A DNA stretch of 18,460 nucleotides from an uncultured Clostridia bacterium (GCA_904502055.1 CAJGDZ010000014.1:1-18460), one strand, 5' to 3'; shown: positions 6,569 through 14,217, counted from the stretch's first letter. Program-made: numbers and translations. Notes: generated by a model from the sequence alone, not told the origin.

Positions 6569-8406
6569 TCTTCTTTTCCTCCGTGAAAAAAGTCATATAC
6601 CGCCTTGGCATCGCTCTCACGAATGCCCTTTACACGTGCGATCTCCGAGAGCTCGGCCGCGCGCAGCTCCTCCATACTTTCAAACGCCAAAAGAAGATTT
6701 TTCGCTTTCTGCGCCCCGATTCCCTTGATCTGCTCCAGAGACGAAGACTTCAGCGTTTTAAGCTTGGCGCTTGTCATCTTGGACACGGTATAGCGGTGAA
6801 CCTCCTCCTGCAATTTATATAGGAAGACAAAAACCGCTTGATGGCGCGCAATGTTGATCTCCTCGGTATCGGTGCAAAGTGCACGTGTTTTGTGGAAATC
6901 GTCCTTTACCATACCAAACACGGGAATACAAAGCTCCATCTCCTCCAAAAGCTCCTTTACCACCGAAACGTGGCCGCGGCCGCCGTCCAGCAAAAGCAGA
7001 TCCGGAAGCTCGGAAAACGACCCATTTTCGTCCGAAAGATGGGAAAGGCGCCGCGCAAGCGTCTCACGCATACACGCGTAGTCATCGGTTCCCTCTATAT
7101 CCTTGATCAAAAAGCTTCGGTAATCCGAGCGCTTAAGCTTTCCGTCCTCGCACACGATCATACCTGCGGTCTTGTGCTCCTTGCCGAGGTTGGAGATGTC
7201 ATATACCTCGATACGCTCGGGCAAGGCCTCTAGTCCCAAAAGTGCCGCCAGCGTTGCCAACGTACTGTCGGAGCGCTCGGTCTCCTTAACATACTGAAGC
7301 ACCGCCTGCTCGGCGTTGTTGACCGCAATGTCGCAAAGTGCCTTTTTGTCGCCGCGCTCGGGGATGCGAAGTGTGGCTCTTACGTCAGCGGTATTCAGCA
7401 GATATTGCTCCACGAGACTTTTTTCCTCCTCGTCAAGGGAAAAGGAAAGATAGATCTCCGACGGGACGTCGCCCTTGCCGCGATAATATTCGCAAAGAAA
7501 GCTTCCAAGCCCGCTATCATCAAGCAGCTTTTCCTTGCTGAACACAAAGTCCGATTTGTTCATCACAATGCCGCCTCGGACGTTCAGCACCGAGACCGAC
7601 GAGGCAAGCTCCCCGACGTGCAAGCCAAAGATGTCCCGATTGTCATCGGGCGAAGAGACTACCTTCTGGGTTTCCGACAGCTTTTCCAGCGCACGAATGG
7701 TGTTGCGGCATCGCATGGCCGCCTCATAGCGTTCCTCCTCAGCGTAGGCAAGCATTTTTTCTTCCAGCGCATGCCGTACCTTGGAGGTGTTTCCTCTGAG
7801 GATCTCGGTAGCCGACCGGATCATCTCCGTATATTCCTCACCCGAGATCTCTCCCGTGCAAAGGCCGCAGCATTGCTTCATCTGGTAATATATACACGGG
7901 CGCTCCTTTCCGATGTCACGCGGAAAGCGGCGCTTACACGACGGAATGCCAAATTCCTTATGAAGAAGCGACAAAATCGAAAAGACCGTGGCCGTTCCCG
8001 TATAGGGGCCGTAATATTTGGCTCTGTCATTTTGTCGGCTTCTGGTAAACAAAATGCGCGGATATTCCTCCCCCGTCACCTTTATATAAGGATAGGATTT
8101 GGCATCCTTCAGGCGTATGTTATATTTGGGCGTATGACGCTTGATGAGATTATTCTCCAGGCTGAGCGCCTCAATCTCCGTGCGGCAGACGATAAAATCA
8201 AAATCCTCGACAAGCGAAACCATTCGCATGGTCTTCAAATTCTTTTCACTGTTTTGAAAATATTGAGAAACGCGGTTTTTAAGCTTGCGTGATTTGCCAA
8301 CGTAGATCACCTTGCCTTGCGCGTTTTTCATAATATAAACACCGGGACAAAGCGGCAAGGAGTTTGCCTTTTCCAGCAGTCGTTCCATACGCTCCTGCTT
8401 TTGCAT
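6565..8406 (-). CDS. uvrC: Excinuclease ABC subunit C
   Basis: A 613-residue nuclease that makes both incisions in nucleotide excision repair with UvrA and UvrB. In order: GIY-YIG domain (GVY at 22-24, YVGKSRKLKNR at 35-45), a four-cysteine cluster (C157, C171, C179/C180, C183) that fits the iron-sulphur site described for UvrC, a UVR motif near 207-242, the RNase H-like second nuclease with DISNLGKEHKTAGMIV, and tandem helix-hairpin-helix motifs in the last 60 residues. ATG 8406 is preferred to the in-frame GTG at 8415 because GGAGG (8415-8419) is 8 bases before the ATG and overlaps the GTG. The HPr terminator ends two bases before this GGAGG, leaving no room for a separate promoter, so transcription probably depends on readthrough. 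Confidence 0.97.
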   Translation of the reverse strand: MQKQERMERLLEKANSLPLCPGVYIMKNAQGKVIYVGKSRKLKNRVSQYFQNSEKNLKTMRMVSLVEDFDFIVCRTEIEALSLENNLIKRHTPKYNIRLKDAKSYPYIKVTGEEYPRILFTRSRQNDRAKYYGPYTGTATVFSILSLLHKEFGIPSCKRRFPRDIGKERPCIYYQMKQCCGLCTGEISGEEYTEMIRSATEILRGNTSKVRHALEEKMLAYAEEERYEAAMRCRNTIRALEKLSETQKVVSSPDDNRDIFGLHVGELASSVSVLNVRGGIVMNKSDFVFSKEKLLDDSGLGSFLCEYYRGKGDVPSEIYLSFSLDEEEKSLVEQYLLNTADVRATLRIPERGDKKALCDIAVNNAEQAVLQYVKETERSDSTLATLAALLGLEALPERIEVYDISNLGKEHKTAGMIVCEDGKLKRSDYRSFLIKDIEGTDDYACMRETLARRLSHLSDENGSFSELPDLLLLDGGRGHVSVVKELLEEMELCIPVFGMVKDDFHKTRALCTDTEEINIARHQAVFVFLYKLQEEVHRYTVSKMTSAKLKTLKSSSLEQIKGIGAQKAKNLLLAFESMEELRAAELSEIARVKGIRESDAKAVYDFFHGGKEE

Positions 8407-8420
8407 TCGTGTCACCTCCG

Positions 8421-8454
8421 AAAAAACAAGCGGTAAGGTTGACCCTTACCGCTT
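8421..8454 (-). terminator. Intrinsic terminator of the HPr gene
   Basis: An 11-bp stem AAGCGGTAAGG/CCTTACCGCTT (8428-8438 with 8444-8454) and a 5-base loop, followed on the minus strand by a T6 run (8421-8426). It lies 20 bases after the HPr stop codon and ends at the uvrC ribosome-binding site. Confidence 0.9.
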
Positions 8455-8474
8455 TTCCCTCTATGAATTGTCGC

Positions 8475-8741
8475 TTATTCGACAAAACCCGTTTGAATCA
8501 ATTCCACAAGGCCGTCGAGTGCTACCTCATCGTCCTGGCCGTCCGCAATCAGCGTAACAGTCATCCCTTGGGCAATGCCCAAAGAAAGAACGCCGAGAAG
8601 ACTCTTTGCATTCACTCTGCGGTCATCTTTTTCTACCCAAATCGAACACTTGTATGAATTGGCTTTCTGAATAAAGAAGGTAGCCGGTCTCGCGTGCAAC
8701 CCGATCGAATTGGTAATGGTAACCTCTCTTGAAATCATCAT
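8475..8741 (-). CDS. ptsH: HPr-family phosphocarrier protein
   Basis: An 88-residue HPr. The phosphorylated histidine is His16 in GLHARPA, and the regulatory serine is Ser46 in NAKSLLGVLSLG, so both HPr phosphorylation sites are present; Crh-type paralogues lack the histidine. HPr carries phosphate from enzyme I to sugar-specific EIIA proteins and, as HPr-Ser-P, is a cofactor for catabolite repression. AGGAGC lies just upstream of the ATG; a second ATG directly follows, so the true start may be 3 bases later. It has its own promoter (8816-8844) and terminator, so it is mainly a single-gene transcript. No enzyme I, EII or HPr kinase gene is in the window, so its exact role (sugar transport or regulation only) cannot be decided here. 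Confidence 0.92.
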   Translation of the reverse strand: MMISREVTITNSIGLHARPATFFIQKANSYKCSIWVEKDDRRVNAKSLLGVLSLGIAQGMTVTLIADGQDDEVALDGLVELIQTGFVE

Positions 8742-8815
8742 AACGCTCCTAAAATCATCCGGTCAAACATCGACCGTCAGTCATCTGTATTACACATATA
8801 CTCATATGCCTTATA

Positions 8816-8844
8816 AGTATATCAAAAATTCAGCATAAAATCAA
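8816..8844 (-). promoter_or_regulatory. Sigma-A promoter of the HPr gene
   Basis: Minus strand TTGATT (8844-8839), 17-bp spacer, TATACT (8821-8816). The leader to the HPr ATG is about 70 bases and contains a small CGGTC/GACCG hairpin (around 8760-8776). The 188-bp gap 8742-8929 holds nothing else that I can support. Confidence 0.8.
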
Positions 8845-8899
8845 GAGAATTTCTTTGTGCTTTTTGATGAATTTTAGGCGAAAACAACAAATATATTTT

Positions 8900-8930
8900 A
8901 CGTTTTTTATATATTTAAACGAAAAAACGT
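8900..8930 (-). terminator. Possible AT-rich terminator after the second DUF4330 gene
   Basis: A 9-bp inverted repeat ACGTTTTTT/AAAAAACGT (8900-8908 with 8922-8930) begins at the stop codon. It is AT-rich, and the T-run lies in the 5' arm rather than after the stem, so it is not a standard terminator. Confidence 0.35.
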
Positions 8931-9433
8931 CAATTTTCCTCGATGTCAAGAATGTTTAGCGTAAAATCCATATGCTCTGTCTGAACTCGGTATGCCTTAC
9001 CGGGTGCCAGATATGCCGTACCGCCAAGCAAATACCCGTTATCTGTGGTTTTGCCGAGAGAGCTTACCGTTCCCGTTACGTCGATCCGAATCGATTCCGG
9101 GTAATTTACGCTCAACACATTTCCGTCGGCGTCCTTTACGTACAGAGTGGACGGCAAAACCGAGTCGATGCTTTTCAGCGTTCCAAGCACTGCACCGCCT
9201 TCACAAAGCGTTACGGTGTCTCCAATCACCAGCGCATCCTCCGACGTGTAAGCAATATCGGTAACCGAAAAATAGATCTCGTGCTCGCGAAGATTCGAGC
9301 TTCCCGCAAACCAATCCACACGCCATACGCGGATGATGATACCAAGCAAGCAAATGAATATCAGAAGAAGAACGATAAAATCGATCAGATTCCATCCCTT
9401 TCCGCTTCCCTTTTTCCTTGTCAATTTTGCCAT
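8930..9433 (-). CDS. DUF4330-like single-pass membrane protein (second copy)
   Basis: A 167-residue protein: short basic N-terminus (KLTRKKGSGKG), one transmembrane helix at about 14-37 introduced by WNLIDFIVLLLIF, then about 130 residues predicted outside the membrane. The GxxNLIDFIVLLLI start and the beta-rich outer domain match the neighbouring DUF4330 protein, so the two look like diverged tandem paralogues. No enzymatic motif is seen. ATG 9433 is preferred because the frame's earlier start would be a TTG overlapping the previous stop. It is last in the rimM operon and follows its partner by 4 bases, so the two are probably made together. Function unknown; its place beside an O-antigen-ligase-like protein suggests envelope glycan work. 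Confidence 0.75.
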   Translation of the reverse strand: MAKLTRKKGSGKGWNLIDFIVLLLIFICLLGIIIRVWRVDWFAGSSNLREHEIYFSVTDIAYTSEDALVIGDTVTLCEGGAVLGTLKSIDSVLPSTLYVKDADGNVLSVNYPESIRIDVTGTVSSLGKTTDNGYLLGGTAYLAPGKAYRVQTEHMDFTLNILDIEEN

Positions 9434-9437
9434 ATTC

Positions 9438-9959
9438 TTATCCAACCTCTCTTATGCTGACGCAGTATCCGCTTCCGGCATATTCCGGAAACGTCAGCGA
9501 ATAAGCACCGCCCACCGCGATGCGGCTTCCCATCACGCTGTAACCCTTTCCCTCTTCAAAAACAGCATCCGCCGTGATGGTGATCTGAAGATTATAGCGA
9601 TCGGGATACTCCTTCATACTGACCGTGTCCTCTTCACTGTCATAATACACCTCCGCGTAGAGAATGTCGTTCCGCACGGAGCTGACATGACCCATCGGAG
9701 CCTTATTCACGGCATTCAGAGCTTCGTCACCAAGACGAACGTTGTCCACAAGTGACGCCTCAACGTATTCGATCTCAACGGTATATTCAAGCACCACGTT
9801 TTTCTCCGCACTGCCAAAAACGTTGAGCGAAAACGGATCCAACCAGAATACGACAGCAAACAAGACACCCACAATCAGCAGGACAAACAAAAGATCAACC
9901 AAATTGAATTTTCCACGCCCGTTTTTTTTCAAGCCAAAGCCGGCGGTTCTTTCTTCCAT
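9438..9959 (-). CDS. DUF4330-like single-pass membrane protein (first copy)
   Basis: A 173-residue protein with a basic N-terminus (GLKKNGRGK), one transmembrane helix at about 18-42 with the family start FNLVDLLFVLLIVG, and an extracytoplasmic domain of about 130 residues rich in predicted beta strands. I recognise the DUF4330 pattern in the helix and what follows. AAAGG lies upstream of the ATG, and the gene begins 15 bases after the O-antigen-ligase-like gene. The outer domain has no recognisable catalytic motif; Cys near the C-terminus (GYCVSIREVG) is single. The two copies could form a heteromeric complex with each other or the polytopic neighbour; that is inference. Confidence 0.78.
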   Translation of the reverse strand: MEERTAGFGLKKNGRGKFNLVDLLFVLLIVGVLFAVVFWLDPFSLNVFGSAEKNVVLEYTVEIEYVEASLVDNVRLGDEALNAVNKAPMGHVSSVRNDILYAEVYYDSEEDTVSMKEYPDRYNLQITITADAVFEEGKGYSVMGSRIAVGGAYSLTFPEYAGSGYCVSIREVG

Positions 9960-9974
9960 AATTTATCGCCTTTC

Positions 9975-11921
9975 TCACAGTGTATCGACGCCGATCTCCA
10001 GCGACGAGGCATACTGTGTATTGTTTTCATAATCGTGATAGTGACCAACCTCGGCAAACCCGTATTTAATATAGGCATTCACGAGACCGATCACCGTCCA
10101 GAACAAAAGGAAGATCCGATAGTCATACCAAATGTGATCGGTAATTCCCATAACCAGCATAGCCGCCACCGAGGCGATACCGGCTATCACCCATCCGCGC
10201 TCCTCTCGATTGTTCACACGAAGCAAATACTCAAAACCGTTTTGTGCAAAAAGGAAAACGATCAGCAAAAATACAACAAGTCCCGCAACACCAAGCTCGG
10301 CAAGAAGCTGCAGATAAATGCTGTGTGCATGCCGAATGGCCTGAGTTCCTGCCAGCGCCACGCCGGGATAGACCGCTTCAAAGGCAGAAGATCCGACACC
10401 GATGCCGCACCACCAGGTTTTATTGAGCATCTCAAAAATCCCGTACCACGCGGAAATGCGGTAAGAAGCTGAGGACTCCGCCAGATTGCCAATGCTTAAA
10501 AAACGGCCTGCCACCGTCCCCGGCACAAGGAAAGACCAAAACGGTGAGGTGAGAAGTCCTCCCAAAAGAACCAAGGCCGTTTTCTTTGAAAAAAAGATAA
10601 AGAACAAAAGAATACCGATTATAAAGCCAAGCCAAGCGCCGCGACTCCAGGTGAAGAGCAGACACACCGACATCAAGACCGAGGACAAAGCAAAAAACCA
10701 GCGGCCGTGTACTCTGCCCCGCCGCAAAAGACATGCCAAAGCAAACGGGATAAGCATAAGCAGACACTCGGCAAAAACATTGGGATTGTCAAAGCTTGAC
10801 ACGATCCGAGTTCCGATCCCGGAAAAGAGCGCGGCATCCAACCACGAGGCGTTCATGCTTCCCGTGAAAATCTGGAAAAAGCCAACCACACAAGCCACCG
10901 TTCCGGAAAAAACGGCTGCAACCACACACCGCTTGACCCACTCTTTTGTACGGATCAGATTGAAAATCAAAAAGTAGCCGCAAAGAAACAAAACATATAT
11001 GAGAGCCGCGCCGAACGAAGCAAGTCCGCCCTTGCTGAAAATCCCTCCCAGCAAATAAAGCACGGCAAACAGAAGAATCGGGTAATCGATCAGCTTCATA
11101 CGGAAGGTGCGCTTGCCGCGGATCAGCTTGATCAGATAACTGATTGCCGTCACCCCGACAATACCACACAAAACGGCAGTGGCATGATTCAAAAAGCCAA
11201 CAAACGGAATGGCCGAGATCCAAGCGACAACACCGATCTCCGGGTATCGGAAGATTACCAAAACACCAAGAAGAACAGCCGCTATGGCGACATAATATAT
11301 CGGATCTACAAAAGCTGTAAGCACACCGAGAACCATCCCCATGGCCGTGGCCATCGCATATCTCTTGGGGTAAGTCTTTTGCTTGGTAAAAGCGTCCCTT
11401 GATACCCCCAACCAGTCGAAAAGAACGGGGGAAAGAAGTCGACTCTTCAGCAACGCTTCCGAAAGTGTATCCCTTGATGTTAAGAGAGGAAGAGCCAACA
11501 AAAGTATTGTTGCATTAACCAACAGGGTACGCGAGTCCGGCGTGACGTTTTCAAACGCAAACGCCTTCACCGTGCCGGTCAGAACACCGTACGCACCGAG
11601 CGAAAACAGGAAGGCACCATATGTTTTCAGTTTTCGGTAAATGAGAGACGACGTGCCGCGCTCGATCGCGCCGAGAATCATGCTGTTTTCAAAGGAACGG
11701 GCCATCCTCAGCTTGACAGCACCGGCAAAGCGCTCGGCCCTTCCAAAGCCACGGACGCGCGAAAAAAGACGGCTTTCATAAAGAAGCTGCTCCTCAGCCG
11801 AATACGACGTAAACAGCTTACCGAAAAAGCCCAAGGCCATAAGCGCATATACCTTTTTCGTCAACCACATCAGCTTTTCCAGAATCACACTGTGAAAAGC
11901 CTTATCCGATTTCCCCTTCAA
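9975..11921 (-). CDS. O-antigen ligase/polymerase family (Wzy_C-like) polytopic membrane protein
   Basis: A 648-residue protein with roughly a dozen hydrophobic segments between residues 103 and 620. The Wzy_C signature is present: FTWSRGAW (423-430), a long outer loop, then HAHSIYLQLLAELG (531-544), whose histidine is in the position essential in WaaL-type ligases. SSFDNPNVFAE (375-385) also fits the family. Such proteins join or polymerise lipid-linked glycans on the outer membrane face; in a monoderm the acceptor is more likely a wall, teichoic or S-layer glycan than LPS. The first 100 residues are a mostly cytoplasmic extension. The start is a TTG at 11921 that overlaps the trmD stop (TTGA), implying coupling to trmD. 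Substrate is unknown. Confidence 0.82.
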   Translation of the reverse strand: MKGKSDKAFHSVILEKLMWLTKKVYALMALGFFGKLFTSYSAEEQLLYESRLFSRVRGFGRAERFAGAVKLRMARSFENSMILGAIERGTSSLIYRKLKTYGAFLFSLGAYGVLTGTVKAFAFENVTPDSRTLLVNATILLLALPLLTSRDTLSEALLKSRLLSPVLFDWLGVSRDAFTKQKTYPKRYAMATAMGMVLGVLTAFVDPIYYVAIAAVLLGVLVIFRYPEIGVVAWISAIPFVGFLNHATAVLCGIVGVTAISYLIKLIRGKRTFRMKLIDYPILLFAVLYLLGGIFSKGGLASFGAALIYVLFLCGYFLIFNLIRTKEWVKRCVVAAVFSGTVACVVGFFQIFTGSMNASWLDAALFSGIGTRIVSSFDNPNVFAECLLMLIPFALACLLRRGRVHGRWFFALSSVLMSVCLLFTWSRGAWLGFIIGILLFFIFFSKKTALVLLGGLLTSPFWSFLVPGTVAGRFLSIGNLAESSASYRISAWYGIFEMLNKTWWCGIGVGSSAFEAVYPGVALAGTQAIRHAHSIYLQLLAELGVAGLVVFLLIVFLFAQNGFEYLLRVNNREERGWVIAGIASVAAMLVMGITDHIWYDYRIFLLFWTVIGLVNAYIKYGFAEVGHYHDYENNTQYASSLEIGVDTL

Positions 11922-12631
11922 GAGCCTTGCTCTCCCTTCTTGTCAAGAAGATCCGGCCGTTTTTGCCTGGTCAGCTCAAGTGCCTTTTCCTCTCTCCACT
12001 TTTCTATGTTCTCATGGTGTCCCGAGATGAGCACCTCGGGAACGGTTCTGCCGTGAAACTCAAAGGGTCTTGTATATTGCGGATACTCCAAAAGACCGTC
12101 TGAATGGCTCTCCTTTTCAAAGCACTCCTTATCCGCCAGAACCCCATCTACCAGGCGTGCCACACAGTCCACCAGGATGCAAGCCGGAAGCTCACCGCCC
12201 GTCAGAACGTAATCCCCGATCGAGATCTCCTCGTCCACGATCTCCTCGATCACGCGGTAATCCACGCCCTCGTAATGTCCGCACAAAAGAATCAGTTGGT
12301 CATAGGAGGCAAGCTCTTGCGCCTTCTTTTGTGTCAAAACCTGTCCCTGCGGAGACATATATATCGTTTTTCTTTTGATTTCCTTGCCATCCTCCGTGTT
12401 CTTCTCCAGGATGGCGGAATGGCATCGGCAGATGGGCGGTGCCATCATCAGCATCCCCTTGCCGCCGCCGTAAGGCGTATCGTCCACGCGGTGGTGCTTG
12501 TCCTCAGAATAATCCCGAATGTTGTGTGCCTCCACCTCGATCACACCGCTTTTCTGCGCGCGCCCGATAATGCTTTCTTCAAGAATTCCGGTAACCAGCT
12601 CGGGAAAAAGCGTCATTATATCAAATCTCAT
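11918..12631 (-). CDS. trmD: tRNA (guanine(37)-N1)-methyltransferase
   Basis: A 237-residue SPOUT-class trefoil-knot enzyme that uses SAM to methylate G37 next to the anticodon and so prevents +1 frameshifting. Motifs: MRFDIMTLFPEL start, the DDTPYGGGKGM loop (50-60), the knot segments LCGHYEGVDYRV (116-127) and SIGDYVLTGGELPA (137-150), and GLLEYPQYTRP (179-189). ATG 12631 is chosen from the family N-terminus and GGGAGA upstream; the longer open frame overlaps rimM. It lies 22 bases after rimM, its usual partner. The stop overlaps the TTG start of an O-antigen-ligase-like gene, where rplS is usually expected. Confidence 0.97.
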   Translation of the reverse strand: MRFDIMTLFPELVTGILEESIIGRAQKSGVIEVEAHNIRDYSEDKHHRVDDTPYGGGKGMLMMAPPICRCHSAILEKNTEDGKEIKRKTIYMSPQGQVLTQKKAQELASYDQLILLCGHYEGVDYRVIEEIVDEEISIGDYVLTGGELPACILVDCVARLVDGVLADKECFEKESHSDGLLEYPQYTRPFEFHGRTVPEVLISGHHENIEKWREEKALELTRQKRPDLLDKKGEQGS

Positions 12632-12653
12632 ACTGTGTCTCCCAAATCCGAGT

Positions 12654-13160
12654 TCAATCAAACATCCCCTCGATCGGGCGGATATAAATGCCCGCATCGG
12701 GATCTACACGCTTAACAAACTCCTCCACCGCCGGCATCATACGCTCACCGTTTTCGGTATCGATCACGTAAATGTCCGACGCACCGCGGTTGATGACCTC
12801 ACGGAGCGTTCCGTACAAAACACCGCTTTCATCATCTATGACGGGAAGCCCTTCAAGATCAGCGATAAAGTACGCGCCCTTCTTCAAATGAAAGTCCTCG
12901 CGCGCCGCATACAGCGTCCGACCCTTGAGAAGCATCGCCTTATCCATATCGTCAATCCCCTCAAGACCGGCCACGATCAACTGCTTAAAAACCGAAGCGC
13001 GAACCAGCTTGTAGGCAACAAATTCGCCATTCTCCTTAAGGAACACCTTGGGAAGCCTTGCAAAAACCCCGGGAGAATCGCACCAGGGCTCGATCTTGAC
13101 CTCCCCCTTCACACCGTGCGTATTTACGATCTTTCCACATTCCAAATACGGATTTTTCAT
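12654..13160 (-). CDS. rimM: Ribosome maturation factor RimM
   Basis: A 168-residue 30S assembly factor that binds ribosomal protein S19 and helps the 16S 3' domain to fold. The N-terminal domain shows the family opening CGKIVNTHGVKGEVKI (8-23); the C-terminal PRC-barrel covers about 90-166 with GAYFIADLEGLPV and ending IRPIEGMFD, close to the usual PLPGLLD-type tail. ATG 13160 is chosen because family sequence begins there; the frame's upstream part lies across the promoter. It is the first gene of the rimM-trmD-ligase-DUF4330-DUF4330 unit and divergent from yajC. rpsP and a KH-domain gene, often found upstream, are absent. Confidence 0.95.
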   Translation of the reverse strand: MKNPYLECGKIVNTHGVKGEVKIEPWCDSPGVFARLPKVFLKENGEFVAYKLVRASVFKQLIVAGLEGIDDMDKAMLLKGRTLYAAREDFHLKKGAYFIADLEGLPVIDDESGVLYGTLREVINRGASDIYVIDTENGERMMPAVEEFVKRVDPDAGIYIRPIEGMFD

Positions 13161-13196
13161 CTTGCCTTGCACCTCGGTCTCAAAATATTCTTTATA

Positions 13197-13225
13197 AGTA
13201 TACCACATTTTCGGGACAAATGCAA
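13197..13225 (-). promoter_or_regulatory. Sigma-A promoter of the rimM operon
   Basis: Minus strand TTGCAT (13225-13220), 17-bp spacer, TATACT (13202-13197). The leader to the rimM ATG is about 30 bases. It is divergent from the yajC promoter, which has the same -35 and spacing. Confidence 0.85.
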
Positions 13226-13293
13226 CCTTTGGTTCCGATTTTTTACATTTTTGCAAGAAAAACCGTTTTCTAAAAAATATTTACAAATACCTC

Positions 13294-13322
13294 TTGCATT
13301 GTGGGGATTTTTCGTTTATAAT
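13294..13322 (+). promoter_or_regulatory. Sigma-A promoter of yajC
   Basis: TTGCAT (13294-13299), 17-bp spacer, perfect TATAAT (13317-13322). The bases CTC before TTGCAT are shared with the rpmB promoter. The start site is expected near 13329, about 25 bases before the ATG. Confidence 0.88.
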
Positions 13323-13354
13323 AAATGTATTAAAACATCTAATGGAGGCTAATT

Positions 13355-13681
13355 ATGAACGCTATGTTTCGATTGCTGGAGGCTGAGGCAGCCCCCACCG
13401 GAGGCAACTGGATCTCGATCGTAATGATCGTTGTTATGTTTGCTTTGGTTTACTTCTTTATGATCCGTCCGCAGAAGAAGCAGGAAAAGGAAGTAAACAG
13501 CATGCGTAACGCGCTGGTTGTCGGCGATGAGATCACGACCATCGGCGGTATCATCGGCAAGATCGTCAGCATCAAGGACGAGACCCTTGTGCTTGAGACC
13601 AGCCGCGACGGCACAAAGATCCGCATTCTCAAGAGCGCGGTTCGCTGTGTGGACGTACACGCTGAGGACGCTCAGAACTAA
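13355..13681 (+). CDS. yajC: Preprotein translocase subunit YajC
   Basis: A 108-residue protein with one transmembrane helix (about 20-40), the conserved junction FFMIRPQKKQEKE, and a cytoplasmic domain with GDEITTIGGIIGKI. YajC associates with SecDF and the SecYEG channel during protein export. AATGGAGG is 6-7 bases before the ATG. In many clostridia this gene is followed by a TIGR04086/YrzE membrane protein, the SCIFF peptide and its maturase, then secD/secF; here only the first follower is intact. Its own promoter lies just upstream, and a long hairpin follows the stop codon. Confidence 0.95.
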   Translation: MNAMFRLLEAEAAPTGGNWISIVMIVVMFALVYFFMIRPQKKQEKEVNSMRNALVVGDEITTIGGIIGKIVSIKDETLVLETSRDGTKIRILKSAVRCVDVHAEDAQN

Positions 13682-13696
13682 TCCATTCATAAAATC

Positions 13697-13745
13697 GCCT
13701 CCGCCCGAATAGGATAGAGTGAAATCACATTCGGCGGAGGCTTTT
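13697..13745 (+). terminator. Terminator-like hairpin after yajC that contains the next gene's ribosome-binding site
   Basis: GCCTCCGCC (13697-13705) plus GAAT (13707-13710) pairs with ATTC (13729-13732) plus GGCGGAGGC (13733-13741): 13 bp with a single bulged C, preceded by AAAA and followed by TTTT. The loop is 18 bases and holds a small GTGA/TCAC pairing. GGAGG (13736-13740), 5 bases before the next ATG, is in the 3' arm. It could terminate, block translation, or both. Confidence 0.75.
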
Positions 13746-14204
13746 ATGAACAGAACTACCCCAAAAAGAAGGACAAAGACCTTTGGCAGCTCGTTGCCAA
13801 ATCCCAAAAACGACGGAATTCTTCGCTCTACTCTGCGCGGATTTCTGGTCTCGCTTGCAATCGGAGCGGCGCTGACGCTGATCCTTTCGGTCCTGGTGTA
13901 TTCGCTGGCCGATCCCAATCGGTACATCACACCGGTCTCCTTCTGCATTCTCTATATCACTTCTCTTTTCGGCGGCTTTTTCTCATCACGCTTCAACCGC
14001 GGCTCAGCCCTCTTGTGCGGTCTCTTAAACGCCGCAATGCTGCTGGCGACGATGCTGGTTGTATCTCTGCTTTTCAGCGGCAAATATTCCGCCGACCACT
14101 CTCCTGCGCTTGCCGTCGGTCTACGCGGCGTCGCCGCGCTCCTTTCGGTGCTGGGCGCCATGATCGGGACACATAAGCCCGCAAAAAAACGAATAAGAAA
14201 ATAA
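13746..14204 (+). CDS. TIGR04086/YrzE-family membrane protein
   Basis: A 152-residue integral membrane protein with a basic N-terminus (MNRTTPKRRTKT) and four predicted transmembrane segments (about 31-55, 61-82, 86-112, 122-144), ending in a basic tail (KPAKKRIRK). The family is typified by Bacillus YrzE, which also lies next to yajC; no biochemical function is established that I know of. ATG 13746 is chosen because GGAGG is 5 bases upstream; an in-frame GTG at 13719 lacks a site. The ribosome-binding site is inside the preceding hairpin, so expression may be limited or conditional. It is followed after 13 bases by the SCIFF-maturase-like fragment. Confidence 0.85.
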   Translation: MNRTTPKRRTKTFGSSLPNPKNDGILRSTLRGFLVSLAIGAALTLILSVLVYSLADPNRYITPVSFCILYITSLFGGFFSSRFNRGSALLCGLLNAAMLLATMLVVSLLFSGKYSADHSPALAVGLRGVAALLSVLGAMIGTHKPAKKRIRK

Positions 14205-14217
14205 AAAAGGATCTTGT

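Noticed and set aside
7405..8292. Long open frame (295 codons) on the plus strand
   Set aside because: It lies wholly antisense to uvrC, which has complete domain structure; no ribosome-binding site or family resemblance.
12519..13352. Plus-strand open frame of 277 codons
   Set aside because: Antisense to rimM and trmD and crossing the rimM and yajC promoters; a shadow frame.
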